DNA of 64,000 bases from Deferribacteres bacterium. GTDB lineage: Bacteria; Zhuqueibacterota; Zhuqueibacteria; Zhuqueibacterales; Geothermadaptataceae. The stretch lies in NCBI GenBank assembly GCA_020633675.1, contig JACKDE010000003.1, positions 868,001 to 932,000 on the forward strand, in the 5' to 3' direction. This document shows positions 52,666 to 61,540 of this stretch, piece by piece. A program made the translations under genes and the position numbers. A model generated the notes under the pieces. That model saw nothing but the letters and a program-made list of their open reading frames with translations, did no database searches and was not told the origin of the DNA. Positions within the stretch are counted from its first letter, which is position 1. Every line of letters starts with the position of its first letter.

Positions 52666-53003
52666 TTACAATAGCTGAAAAGATTTTTTCAACTCGGTAG
52701 CACCTTGAATAAGCTTCGCTGCTTCTTCAGTGCTGGAAAGCGCATTAGTTTCGTTGATCAATTTCAACCAATACAAGCTTTCTTTCGTCTCCTTTCGGCT
52801 GATCTTGATTCGCATTAGAAAATCCTTCTTGCTGAGCGCTTCGTTTGCTTCTCGATAATTGGCTCCTACTGAACCGGATGATTTAATGAGCTGTTTGCTA
52901 TCTTCAATATTCGCTAAGGTTCGTGGTAATGCTTTACAAATAACCTTATTGACTTCGCAAACACAAAAGTTCGCTCTTCGAGATCAAATCTTGTTTTAGT
53001 CAT
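52666..53003 (-). pseudogene. Frameshifted four-helix-bundle (23S rRNA intervening-sequence type) protein
   Basis: The ATG at 53001-53003 opens TKTRFDLEERTFVFAKSIRLFVK and then stops after 8 more codons. In the next frame the family continues at ALPRTLANIEDSKQLIKSSG, then SVGANYREANEALSKKDFL, RISRKETKESLYWLKLINET and ALSSTEEAAKLI, ending LKKSFQLL. A single base is missing between the GTA AAG and CATTACC stretch near 52932-52936. All conserved positions of the family otherwise survive, so the break is recent. Members often lie near rRNA or mobile DNA, and function is unknown. An assembly or sequencing error could give the same picture. Confidence 0.7.
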
Positions 53004-53101
53004 TCAAATTTCGACATTGAAATTTCTTTGAATATTGGATTTTGTCATTTGGAACTTAAACCAAACATGTATAGCAATTTAGCGCAGTAGCGGATGCTGT
53101 T

Positions 53102-54739
53102 TTATTCACCACCAGTCGGCTCGGCAGCTTTATCTGCGCGTTCCTGTTTCTGCTTGTCGACCATCGCCCTGACGTCTTTGAGCAGTTGTTTGGCGTCATA
53201 AACAATGCCGTCTTTGATGGTATATTTCACTCCGCCGACCCGCACAGGTTTGTTATTTTCATCGACTTTAACCGCACCGGTGCCGTACAGCACCTTCAGA
53301 TTGGCGAGGGGATTTTCCTCGACGATAAACATATCAGCCAGCAGGCCCTCGCGAATCACGCCATATTCAATTTGCTTACCCAACGGCTTGAATATTTCCA
53401 TCGCGCTGTGCATGGTGGCTGCCCGGATCACTTCGAGCGGATGGAAGCCGGCTTCCTGCAATAATTCGAGTTCAAGAATGGTGCCGAAGCCGTACAATTG
53501 ATAGATAAATCCGGCATCCGAGCCAACGGTGACTTTGCCGCCGCGATTCTTGTACTCATTGAGAAATTGCATCCAGACGCGATAGAAATTTTTCCAGGCG
53601 ATTTCGTCATCGGTGGTCCAGTCAAACCAATAGGAGCCGTGCGCTTCCCGGCTCGGCTGGTAATATTCCATCATCGATGGCAGGGTGTAAATCGCATGCC
53701 AGTCCGCATTGCGGGCACGCATGACATCGCGGCTGGCGGAGTAAATAGTCATGGTTGGATTGATATAGAAATCAATCGCCAAAAACTCATCCATTAATTT
53801 TTGCCACTTCTCGCCGCTCGGCTTCACCAGATTCCACTGGCGCGCAACTTGCCCGAAGCGGTGCTGCTCGTTCTGATAATTCATATTCACCGGAAATGGC
53901 TGGATGTCGTAATTCTCGTACATCGACTCGAACAGCCCGTAGAAATGGGTCATCGAGCCGAGGCCGAGACGCGCCGCATCGATGGCGTTCATCTGTGCGA
54001 CGCCGGTTTGTGCCAGATGCGCGGTCGAGCCCATGTTGAGCTTGTGCGCTTCGTCGAGCAGCGCCGACATGATGGAAGGTCTGAAGGAACCCAGCTTCAG
54101 GCCATCGACGCCTTGCCTGGATGCCCAGCGCACCCAATCTCGTGCAGCCTCGGGCGTGTCGATCTCGCGATCTTTCCAGGCTTCTCCCTGGCCGGGGCGA
54201 TGGTAGGACACCATGCGCGGGGCGGTAATTTCATTTTTCGCGCTGCGTGCTTTTTCTGAAAGCGACCACTCAAGATTGCCAGCCGGCACTCCTCGCACGG
54301 TGGTGATGCCGTGCGCCAGCCATAATTTGTAGACGTACTCTGCTTCCGGTGCTTTCGGCACGCCACCGGTATGGACATGCAGATCAACAATGCCGGGAAG
54401 CAAATAGTGTCCGTGCGCATCGATCTCTTTGGTGGCTTCCTTCGGACGACGCTCGTCTCTAATCGGCAGTCCGGGATAGCCGACCGTTTGGATTTTGACA
54501 ATGCGATTGCCTTCGACCACCACATCGACCGGGCCGATGGGGGGCGCGCCCGTGCCGTCAATCATGGTGGCGCCACGAATAATGAGCCGCTCAAACGGCC
54601 CTTCTCCCTCGGTACGATCCGGCGCCGGCTGCACGCCAGTACGAAGCGATGCCTGCCGGGCCTGCGCAGCCGTACAGACCAGCATGCTGACAAGCGCTCC
54701 TGCGATGATTTTCCGGCAAAAATGTGCTGTGTTTTTCAT
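53102..54739 (-). CDS. Exported amidohydrolase-superfamily protein (imidazolonepropionase-like)
   Basis: 545 residues from the ATG at 54739 (GAGGGAGAG upstream), which begins a signal peptide ending near AAQARQ. Amidohydrolase motifs: the first metal pair IVDLHVHTGG, then MGSTAHLAQTGVAQMNA, MTHFYGLFES and the catalytic Asp in VGSDAGFIYQLYGF. Many exported relatives hydrolyse cyclic amides or dipeptides such as X-Pro. The long region near 270-400 is specific. A terminator for the upstream gene lies 22 nt before its start, so it has its own promoter or attenuator. Confidence 0.87.
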   Translation of the reverse strand: MKNTAHFCRKIIAGALVSMLVCTAAQARQASLRTGVQPAPDRTEGEGPFERLIIRGATMIDGTGAPPIGPVDVVVEGNRIVKIQTVGYPGLPIRDERRPKEATKEIDAHGHYLLPGIVDLHVHTGGVPKAPEAEYVYKLWLAHGITTVRGVPAGNLEWSLSEKARSAKNEITAPRMVSYHRPGQGEAWKDREIDTPEAARDWVRWASRQGVDGLKLGSFRPSIMSALLDEAHKLNMGSTAHLAQTGVAQMNAIDAARLGLGSMTHFYGLFESMYENYDIQPFPVNMNYQNEQHRFGQVARQWNLVKPSGEKWQKLMDEFLAIDFYINPTMTIYSASRDVMRARNADWHAIYTLPSMMEYYQPSREAHGSYWFDWTTDDEIAWKNFYRVWMQFLNEYKNRGGKVTVGSDAGFIYQLYGFGTILELELLQEAGFHPLEVIRAATMHSAMEIFKPLGKQIEYGVIREGLLADMFIVEENPLANLKVLYGTGAVKVDENNKPVRVGGVKYTIKDGIVYDAKQLLKDVRAMVDKQKQERADKAAEPTGGE

Positions 54740-54760
54740 CTCTCCCTCTCTCATCAAATC

Positions 54761-54789
54761 AAAAAGGCCGCAATCCGGCGACTGCGGCC
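54761..54789 (-). terminator. Intrinsic terminator after the DapB-like dehydrogenase gene
   Basis: On the minus strand GGCCGCA (54783-54789) and TGCGGCC (54766-54772) form a perfect 7-bp G+C-rich stem, followed by five U (54761-54765). It lies 100 nt past the DapB-like stop and 22 nt before the amidohydrolase start. Confidence 0.8.
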
Positions 54790-54889
54790 AGTCTGTCATA
54801 ATTCTCCATGCAAAACGAGACTTAAGCTGTCAGCAGCGCCGGCTTGCATACCAAAAGCATTCCGGTCGCCGCTGCGCGTACTTCATTTG

Positions 54890-55882
54890 CTACCAGGCGG
54901 TCACAATCGGCAAATCGCGCATGGTAAACAGGCCGGGCGCGGCGGCATGAATCCGCCGGATGGCATTCACTGCAATCGCCACCGTTGCAATATCACCGTT
55001 GGTGCCCTTGGTTTTGATCTCAAGCTCAGGTTTGCCATGAATCAAAATGGTTTCGCCTTCGTTGTCGAGATCCAGAGCCGCCGTAAAAGTCAGCGCCGCG
55101 AATTTGCCGTCTTCAGTGTAACCGTGTGCAGCCTGGTGCAGACCCTTCACCATGCCGGGCTGCACTTCGAAATGGGCGGTTTTGGTCAGCACGTCCGCCA
55201 CCACCGGCTCGACGCTGGCTTCGTATTTGGCCAGCTTCCGGCCGAGGGTATCGAACAACATGCCCATCGATTCCGGCAGTCCGACGTGCCCCATGCGGCC
55301 TTCCGCCATTTTTTTATTGAACGCATCGACGCTCATGCCGGAACCGATTTTAGCCTGAAACGGCCCGCGACGGGTCGAAGCGTTGATGCGGCGTGCCACG
55401 CTGATGCCGCTAACAGCCTGGCAAATACTGGTAAGAAACAGCGGCAACGAATCCATCAAAAATCCCGGGTTGACGCCGGTGCCCATTACGGATTTGCCTG
55501 CCCTTTTGGCTGCTGCATCGATTTCCTTACCGTGCTGATCATTGGCCAGCCATGGAAAGGACAGCTCTTCTGATGTCGAAACGACATCCAGGCCACCATC
55601 AAGAATTTCGAGAATTTGGTTTTTGAACAGATCAAAGTAGGAGGCCGTGGTATGCATCACGACATCGGCAGAGGCTTCCTGCAATACTTCGTCCAGCGTT
55701 TTGGCGACAACCATGCCGCGCTTGCCAACGCCGATCACTTCCCCTACATCGCGTCCGATTTTTTGCGGATCAATATCGACGCCACCGACCAATTCCAAAC
55801 CATCACGTTCATCAATCAATTTTGCGGTTGCGCAGCCAATCGGTCCAAGACCATATTGGATGACACGAATGTTCTTTGACAT
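54890..55882 (-). CDS. NAD(P)-dependent dehydrogenase, dihydrodipicolinate-reductase/2,4-diaminopentanoate dehydrogenase-like
   Basis: 330 residues with AAAGG before the ATG. The N-terminal Rossmann motif is IRVIQYGLGPIGCATAKLI, followed by VGGVDIDPQKIGRDVGEVIG (acidic adenine-ribose contact). Later segments DVVMHTTASYFD, GLDVVSTSEELSFPW and MGTGVNPGFLMDSLPLFL are typical of the DapB-like group that includes Ord, which oxidises 2,4-diaminopentanoate in ornithine degradation. DapB itself is shorter. The Ord-like function rests on recall of the pattern; no other ornithine-degradation gene is in the window. Confidence 0.82.
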   Translation of the reverse strand: MSKNIRVIQYGLGPIGCATAKLIDERDGLELVGGVDIDPQKIGRDVGEVIGVGKRGMVVAKTLDEVLQEASADVVMHTTASYFDLFKNQILEILDGGLDVVSTSEELSFPWLANDQHGKEIDAAAKRAGKSVMGTGVNPGFLMDSLPLFLTSICQAVSGISVARRINASTRRGPFQAKIGSGMSVDAFNKKMAEGRMGHVGLPESMGMLFDTLGRKLAKYEASVEPVVADVLTKTAHFEVQPGMVKGLHQAAHGYTEDGKFAALTFTAALDLDNEGETILIHGKPELEIKTKGTNGDIATVAIAVNAIRRIHAAAPGLFTMRDLPIVTAW

Positions 55883-55916
55883 GAATTTTGCCTTTCGGTT
55901 TTACTGTCTGCAAGCC

Positions 55917-55944
55917 GTTGCCAATCAGCAGTAACCTTGGCAAC
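55917..55944. promoter_or_regulatory. Perfect 8-bp inverted repeat upstream of the dehydrogenase gene
   Basis: GTTGCCAA (55917-55924) and TTGGCAAC (55937-55944) around a 12-nt loop, 34 bp before the dehydrogenase ATG. It may be a terminator of the four-gene operon upstream (no U-run) or an operator. Confidence 0.4.
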
Positions 55945-56043
55945 CTGGCTTTTGGGGTTATTAAAGAAGCCAGCGACTCTTTCAGGAATTCAAACAACGC
56001 TGGCATTTTTTTGAAAAAAGTATGCACTTGCGCGCATGGCGTT

Positions 56044-56457
56044 TCATTTTGCGAGTTGACTGATTTTATAGTTAAAAAAGCGCTTCAATGCCCAAATCAC
56101 GCCTGGTTTCGCAAATGGCGGCATAAAGCCGAGCACGAATTTCACCAGCATGTCGGTATCGAATGCTGCACCGCCAAGCAGTTGCACGATGACCATGCCC
56201 CAAATGCCGAGCGCAATCAGCCAGAACGACCAGTCCAGCACAGCTTTTGCGCCTTTCAGCGAATCGAGGAATTCCTGGATTTTATCAAAATGCGGCAGCA
56301 GCCTGGCCTTCGGATCCGGCTCAGTCAGCAAGGACTCTTCGAGAAAATGCAGCACATCGGCATCGGGCTGGATCAGCGTGCGCGCCACCCCCGGCGTAAC
56401 AATTTCAACGCCGCCTTCGACAAACAGGCACTTGAGAATCTCGACTGGATTTTGCAT
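56044..56457 (-). CDS. Small membrane protein of unknown function (last gene of the four-gene operon)
   Basis: 137 residues. A soluble N-terminal half (EILKCLFVEGGVEIVTPGVA, then a helix DADVLHFLEESLL and FDKIQEFLDSLKGAK) is followed by a clear membrane helix (75-95, WSFWLIALGIWGMVIVQLLG) and a weaker hydrophobic stretch (103-122). I do not recognise the family. It follows the previous gene by 95 bp and has no strong ribosome site. Confidence 0.7.
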   Translation of the reverse strand: MQNPVEILKCLFVEGGVEIVTPGVARTLIQPDADVLHFLEESLLTEPDPKARLLPHFDKIQEFLDSLKGAKAVLDWSFWLIALGIWGMVIVQLLGGAAFDTDMLVKFVLGFMPPFAKPGVIWALKRFFNYKISQLAK

Positions 56458-56552
56458 GAGGTGTATTGGGAAAATTGAGACTTAAAACTGGATACTTTAA
56501 AAACCGAATTTGAAAACAATCCGAGCTCAGCATGAGATGGTTGCAGCGCACC

Positions 56553-57119
56553 TCACGGTTTTTCCCGCAAGATGGCATCGACCTCTTTTTGGCGACTCAA
56601 CATTTTCACGATAGCCAGAAAGTTCGAGCGAATATTGCGCAACCGGGTGCGGAAATTCACTTTGCGAAAGGCTATACCCTTGCGCGGCATTTGTGCAATT
56701 TTCCGCAGTGTGTAAATGCTGACATACAGCGCAACACAAGCCTGAATAATGGTCGGCGGTGTGCTGTCTCTGCCACGGGCCTGCCTTTCCTCTCCCGGAT
56801 CGTCCACGCTCTCATCCATCTTCGCATTGAGCAACTTGAAAAATTTACTGCTTTCTTCGCCTTCGAAAAAAAGCATCTCCAAAACGTCAATTTCAAGTCC
56901 GCCAACCACAGCGAGATAATCTTCGTCATCGGCTGCGATTTCCGAGCCCGCGCGGTCGAGCTGGACAGTGCTGAGCAACGCCAGGTTGCGCGAACATTCC
57001 AGGTACAGCAAGCGGGTTTTGATCGCAAGGTCGTCTTTAAGCTGCTTCCATTTCGAGATGCGGTCATACACATCGGCAAGCGGTGAGTAAGCGCTTTTCA
57101 GAATGTCATCAATAATCAT
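56553..57119 (-). CDS. Helical protein of unknown function (operon gene 3)
   Basis: 188 residues, predicted mostly alpha-helical: ISKWKQLKDDLAIKTRLLYL, an acidic middle (DRAGSEIAADDEDYLAVVGG, EEGESSKFFKLLNAKMDES), then a hydrophobic helix about 125-140 (IIQACVALYVSIYTLRKIA) and a basic tail (FRKVNFRTRLRNIRSNFLA). It could be peripheral to the membrane. The start overlaps nothing but follows the upstream stop by 2 bp, so translation is probably coupled. Confidence 0.7.
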   Translation of the reverse strand: MIIDDILKSAYSPLADVYDRISKWKQLKDDLAIKTRLLYLECSRNLALLSTVQLDRAGSEIAADDEDYLAVVGGLEIDVLEMLFFEGEESSKFFKLLNAKMDESVDDPGEERQARGRDSTPPTIIQACVALYVSIYTLRKIAQMPRKGIAFRKVNFRTRLRNIRSNFLAIVKMLSRQKEVDAILREKP

Positions 57120-57121
57120 GA

Positions 57122-57790
57122 TTATTTCTTCGGGGTCATCATTCGAACAATGCCGGACACAAACGATTCAACGATATCGACCAGTGTTTTCCAAAAGGCT
57201 AGCGAGGTTTTCACACCGACATTATGCAACTCATGCACGGTGGCGTGGTCGGCGGTGGCATAGCTTTCCTGCACACGGGTGATGACGTCGCCATCGAGCT
57301 GGATGACGGTTTTCATGGCGATCTCTTCGATGCCGAGCTCCCACGCCTTCCGAATCAGCACCAGGTTGTCCGTCGTCGGTTCAATTTCCTGCCCGCCCTT
57401 ATATAAGCCAATGATCGCTGAGGACATAGTTTTGATGCGATAGAGCATCCAAAAATGGGCCATTTGGTCTGGAGCGAGTTCTCTTCCGGACTCTTCCAGA
57501 CCTTTGATTTGCTTTTTCAGTTCTGAAATTTTGGCATTCGTCAGCTCGATGATCTTTTCGAAAGTCTCCCGCCCGCCCCAGACGACCTTCTCATCTATCG
57601 TGACATCCATGTTGAGCTGCTCAAGCTTGATGCTGTATTTATTGCAAATTTCAGTCAAAGCGGTTTTCGGCTCCGGCATTTTCTGGCCGGTAATGTTCGG
57701 TTTAACGATGGTCAGGATTTCCAGATTCAGCAGATCACGGGCGAGATTCTGAATCTGGTCTTTGATACTTTCATTCACGTTGCCGTTCAT
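57122..57790 (-). CDS. Helical protein of unknown function (operon gene 2)
   Basis: 222 residues, mostly alpha-helical, with no signal peptide or metal motif. The N-terminal region KDQIQNLARDLLNLEILTIV resembles the first gene's LINTIKEALQNLVTLEIITA and both have a following PKxxLT segment, suggesting distant paralogy. The centre has a coiled-coil-like run (NAKISELKKQIKGLEESG). The start overlaps the upstream stop (ATGA), indicating tight coupling. Confidence 0.75.
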   Translation of the reverse strand: MNGNVNESIKDQIQNLARDLLNLEILTIVKPNITGQKMPEPKTALTEICNKYSIKLEQLNMDVTIDEKVVWGGRETFEKIIELTNAKISELKKQIKGLEESGRELAPDQMAHFWMLYRIKTMSSAIIGLYKGGQEIEPTTDNLVLIRKAWELGIEEIAMKTVIQLDGDVITRVQESYATADHATVHELHNVGVKTSLAFWKTLVDIVESFVSGIVRMMTPKK

Positions 57791-58152
57791 GCTTCGGCAT
57801 CCGTTTTTGAACGCAAGTCCTTTGCCAAATTGAAAAGTTTCATCAGCGCATCGAGGTTATCTTTAATCATCTGGTGGCCCATTTCTTCGCGGGTTTTGTG
57901 AAAATCTTTTAACTCGCGATAGTTGCCGGTGATGAATTCCGGATCATACACCGTCTTGACATCACCCTGTATCAGGTTGATTTTCGTTAAGATGACTTTC
58001 GGATCTTTTTCAGTGTCGAGATCAGGGCCATTTGGTGCGTTAAAATCGACCTGCCCGACCGCCGTAATAATTTCGAGGGTCACAAGATTTTGCAGCGCCT
58101 CTTTGATCGTGTTGATGAGGCTGTTCAGCTTGCTGTCACTGTCATTGGCCAT
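57787..58152 (-). CDS. Small helical protein of unknown function (operon gene 1)
   Basis: 121 residues from the ATG at 58152, chosen because GAAGGAG lies 8 nt upstream; the frame extends five codons further. Begins with a helix (LINTIKEALQNLVTLEIITAV), a Gly/Pro/Asp linker (NAPNGPDLDTEKDPK), then helices (ELKDFHKTREEMGHQMIKDN, LDALMKLFNLAKDLRS). No catalytic motif. It heads a four-gene run with short or overlapping junctions. Confidence 0.75.
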   Translation of the reverse strand: MANDSDSKLNSLINTIKEALQNLVTLEIITAVGQVDFNAPNGPDLDTEKDPKVILTKINLIQGDVKTVYDPEFITGNYRELKDFHKTREEMGHQMIKDNLDALMKLFNLAKDLRSKTDAEA

Positions 58153-58263
58153 GGGGTTCTCCTTCAAATTATTGGGTCAATTCCTGATTTGCAGCAATCG
58201 AATCTTTGCTGTTGGTGGATTCGAAATTTGTGGACAAAATCTATCTGCTCGTTGACACGTGTC
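58153..58263. other. Short promoter-side gap of the four-gene operon
   Basis: About 110 bp between the operon start and the composite repeat at 58264-58511. No promoter hexamer pair was found with confidence, but this is the only place for one unless transcription reads in through the repeat. Confidence 0.35.
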
Positions 58264-58511
58264 GGTACCATTCAATTATCACACTGGAGAGACTGTCGAA
58301 AATTCAGCGAGTGTCATTCTGGGGAGTGAAGCGACAAAGAATCTCTGAACCTATGCTTAAAATGAGATTTCGCAATGCTCAGAATGACAAAAACACATTG
58401 TCGATAGTCCCGGAAGTGTCTATGCTGATCTCGAGCTTTGCTTTCCTGCGTTCGCTTTGCAAAAAATCTGCATAGATTCCTGACGGAATGACAAAGAAGA
58501 TGAATCGTCGC
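58264..58511. repeat. Miniature inverted-repeat element (long class, copy 3), interrupted by another element
   Basis: Left part 58264-58288 and right part 58412-58511 together match copies 1 and 2 over about 122 bp (CACTGG, GAAGTGTCTATGCTGA, AATCTGCATAGATTCC, GGAATGACAAAGAA); the terminal arms are degraded compared with the 14-bp perfect arms of copy 2. The interruption is the element at 58289-58411. The whole lies between the thiolase stop and the four-gene operon. Confidence 0.8.
58289..58411. mobile_element. Nested 123-bp miniature inverted-repeat element with 3-bp target duplication
   Basis: Inserted in copy 3 of the long repeat: GGA at 58286-58288 and again at 58412-58414 flank it, whereas copies 1 and 2 have a single GGA at the same point (CACTGGAAGTGTC). 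Terminal arms GAGACTGTCGAAAAT and, in reverse complement of the right end, GGGACTATCGACAAT agree at 12 of 15. Inner arms TGTCATTCTGGGGAG and the complement of CTCAGAATGACA continue the symmetry. No coding sequence; it must have moved with transposase supplied elsewhere. Confidence 0.8.
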
Positions 58512-58524
58512 CAATTGTTTGCGG

Positions 58525-59718
<1,194 letters not shown>

Positions 59719-59846
59719 GGATGCGATTTCGTCTGAATCTTTGTTTTGCAGCCTGCAATTCGCTAAGGCAGCCTGCTTGTACAAAAGGCACTTTTTTATC
59801 CGCACTATATACAGGTTGCATCGCTCAATCGCAAGGAAAAATCAAC

Positions 59847-61259
59847 CTAAGCATTGGCCGTTTTTCGCAGATTGACTGCCAGGCAAATGATTGCCAGTAT
59901 GCCGAACACACCAGAGCAGGCAAATGCGATTTCGGCCAGGCGAACCAGCGTGGCAAGCTGATTCAATGCCGGGAATGTGACAATCAGCGGCAGCACCCGA
60001 CACACCACCGCCAGGTTGCCGAGCCAAAACGTCGCATCAACCAGCCAAGTGCTGGCAACGCGTTTTTTGCCGAGAAATCCAGGCAACATGCGCACGGCCA
60101 TCCCCAAAATCAGCATTGTAATGAAGCCCACCAAATATAAATGACGGACCAAATCGAATTTGTGCGGCAGAGCCAATCCCAGTTGATCGCCGATCGCATA
60201 AAAGACATCGAACAGCGCGGCAAGCGCAAGCCAGGAATACGCCGCCGAGATTAAGCGCTCAAAACGTCCGAATTCGCCGTAGTCTGGCAGGCCAGCTCTG
60301 GTTGGCCGGCGATCTTCTTTCGGCTTCGCATCAACCTGTTCGCGCCATGAGCTTTTTGAGCGCGTCAGCACATCAAGCTGATAGATGAAGTAAAGAATCG
60401 CGATGGCTTTCACCACTGCGCCGACCGCAACGATGCGCGCGGATGTTTGTGAAAATGTCTGCACAAATAGCGGCGACTGCGGCAGGATCTGCGCACAAAA
60501 ACCAATAAAATAGACCGCGGCCATGCTGCGCACTGACCAGTCGGCGCCGCGCAGGCGCAGGTAAAGCGGCAACATTTTGATGGAAAAAGCAAATGCTACC
60601 GGCAACAAAACCAGGCCGATGAACAGTTCGACATTAAACTGATTCCAGGCAGGAATAGCGATTGGGGCGCCTGCACTGGCCATGCGCACCAGCAGCCCCA
60701 AATTCAGCAGCGCACTCACTCCCCAACCGAACACTTGCATGGCAAAAAACGGTCGGATTGCCTTGAGTGAACGCGTACGCGCCGGTTCGCTAACCAGGAA
60801 CAATTTCAGCACCAACATCAGGTAAATGTAGATACCCAGCCATTCCAGTATCGCCGAGAGCACACTCAACCATTGCAGCGCATCAAAATAAGGTGTGCCG
60901 ATCACGTACGGCAAAATGCTGTGCGTGACCGTGCGCAAGGCAATCCCCCCGGCAACGCACGCCAGGATTGCATGCAACCAGAGCCTGTCGCTGATCGCAA
61001 CGCTGAGCAGCCGCGGCAAAACATGCAGGCTCACGCCCATCACAAACAATCCAACCCATCCGATGAGCTGAACATGTCCATGGAGCTGTATATAGGTCTG
61101 AAAGCCAGTGTGCAGCGGCATCTGCAAGCCGATAATAAAGGCCATGTGCGCACCAATGCCGAAGCCGGCAAACAACGCAATCGCCAATGCAGCGTAGATA
61201 AATCTCATTTCAAATGGCAAGTGCCCGGCAGGTATTCTGGCCTTGGCCTGGGAAGACAT
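59847..61259 (-). CDS. NnrS-family/cytochrome-oxidase-like multi-pass membrane protein
   Basis: 470 residues from the ATG at 61259, with 12 membrane helices. Family features: GFGIGAHMAFIIG, FQTYIQLHGHVQLIGWVGLF (paired His in LHGHVQ), VGWSLHVLPRLL region and the later conserved HLYLVGFITMLILGM. NnrS relatives affect nitric-oxide-related copper or haem handling; some lie near denitrification genes. No such genes are present here, so the role is open. Confidence 0.85.
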   Translation of the reverse strand: MSSQAKARIPAGHLPFEMRFIYAALAIALFAGFGIGAHMAFIIGLQMPLHTGFQTYIQLHGHVQLIGWVGLFVMGVSLHVLPRLLSVAISDRLWLHAILACVAGGIALRTVTHSILPYVIGTPYFDALQWLSVLSAILEWLGIYIYLMLVLKLFLVSEPARTRSLKAIRPFFAMQVFGWGVSALLNLGLLVRMASAGAPIAIPAWNQFNVELFIGLVLLPVAFAFSIKMLPLYLRLRGADWSVRSMAAVYFIGFCAQILPQSPLFVQTFSQTSARIVAVGAVVKAIAILYFIYQLDVLTRSKSSWREQVDAKPKEDRRPTRAGLPDYGEFGRFERLISAAYSWLALAALFDVFYAIGDQLGLALPHKFDLVRHLYLVGFITMLILGMAVRMLPGFLGKKRVASTWLVDATFWLGNLAVVCRVLPLIVTFPALNQLATLVRLAEIAFACSGVFGILAIICLAVNLRKTANA

Positions 61260-61540
61260 TTTGGAAAACCTTTCTTGCACGGATTGATTTTTAGCCGGTT
61301 TCGTAGGACCGATCACGGCATTTTTGAATTGACTTCCTGACTTTGAATTTGCATTTTTGAGAAAGCTTTATTAAGAAGAGATTTAACGCAAATCGAGTCG
61401 TCAGCAAGGCACCCATCCAACAGAATGCCGGGTGGCCACACAGAAAGCGCCGCTGCAGCATTTTTGCTGTAAAAGCTTTTGTAGCTACCCAATGCACGCG
61501 AGAATTGCCAGATAATTAGGACAAATCGCTTTTATTGAAT
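61260..61540. other. Divergent intergenic region between NnrS-like and sensor-kinase genes
   Basis: About 280 bp between divergent starts. No ribosome site of the usual strength precedes the kinase ATG at 61541; TTAGGACA lies about 20 nt upstream. No repeats or palindromes stand out. Confidence 0.35.

Noticed and set aside
53041..53060. TTTGTCATTTGG as another miniature repeat core
   Set aside because: Only a short match to the GTCATT core with no inverted partner nearby.
54371..55573. A 400-codon plus-strand frame across the amidohydrolase and dehydrogenase genes
   Set aside because: Spans two well-supported minus-strand genes and crosses a strong terminator, so it is antisense noise.
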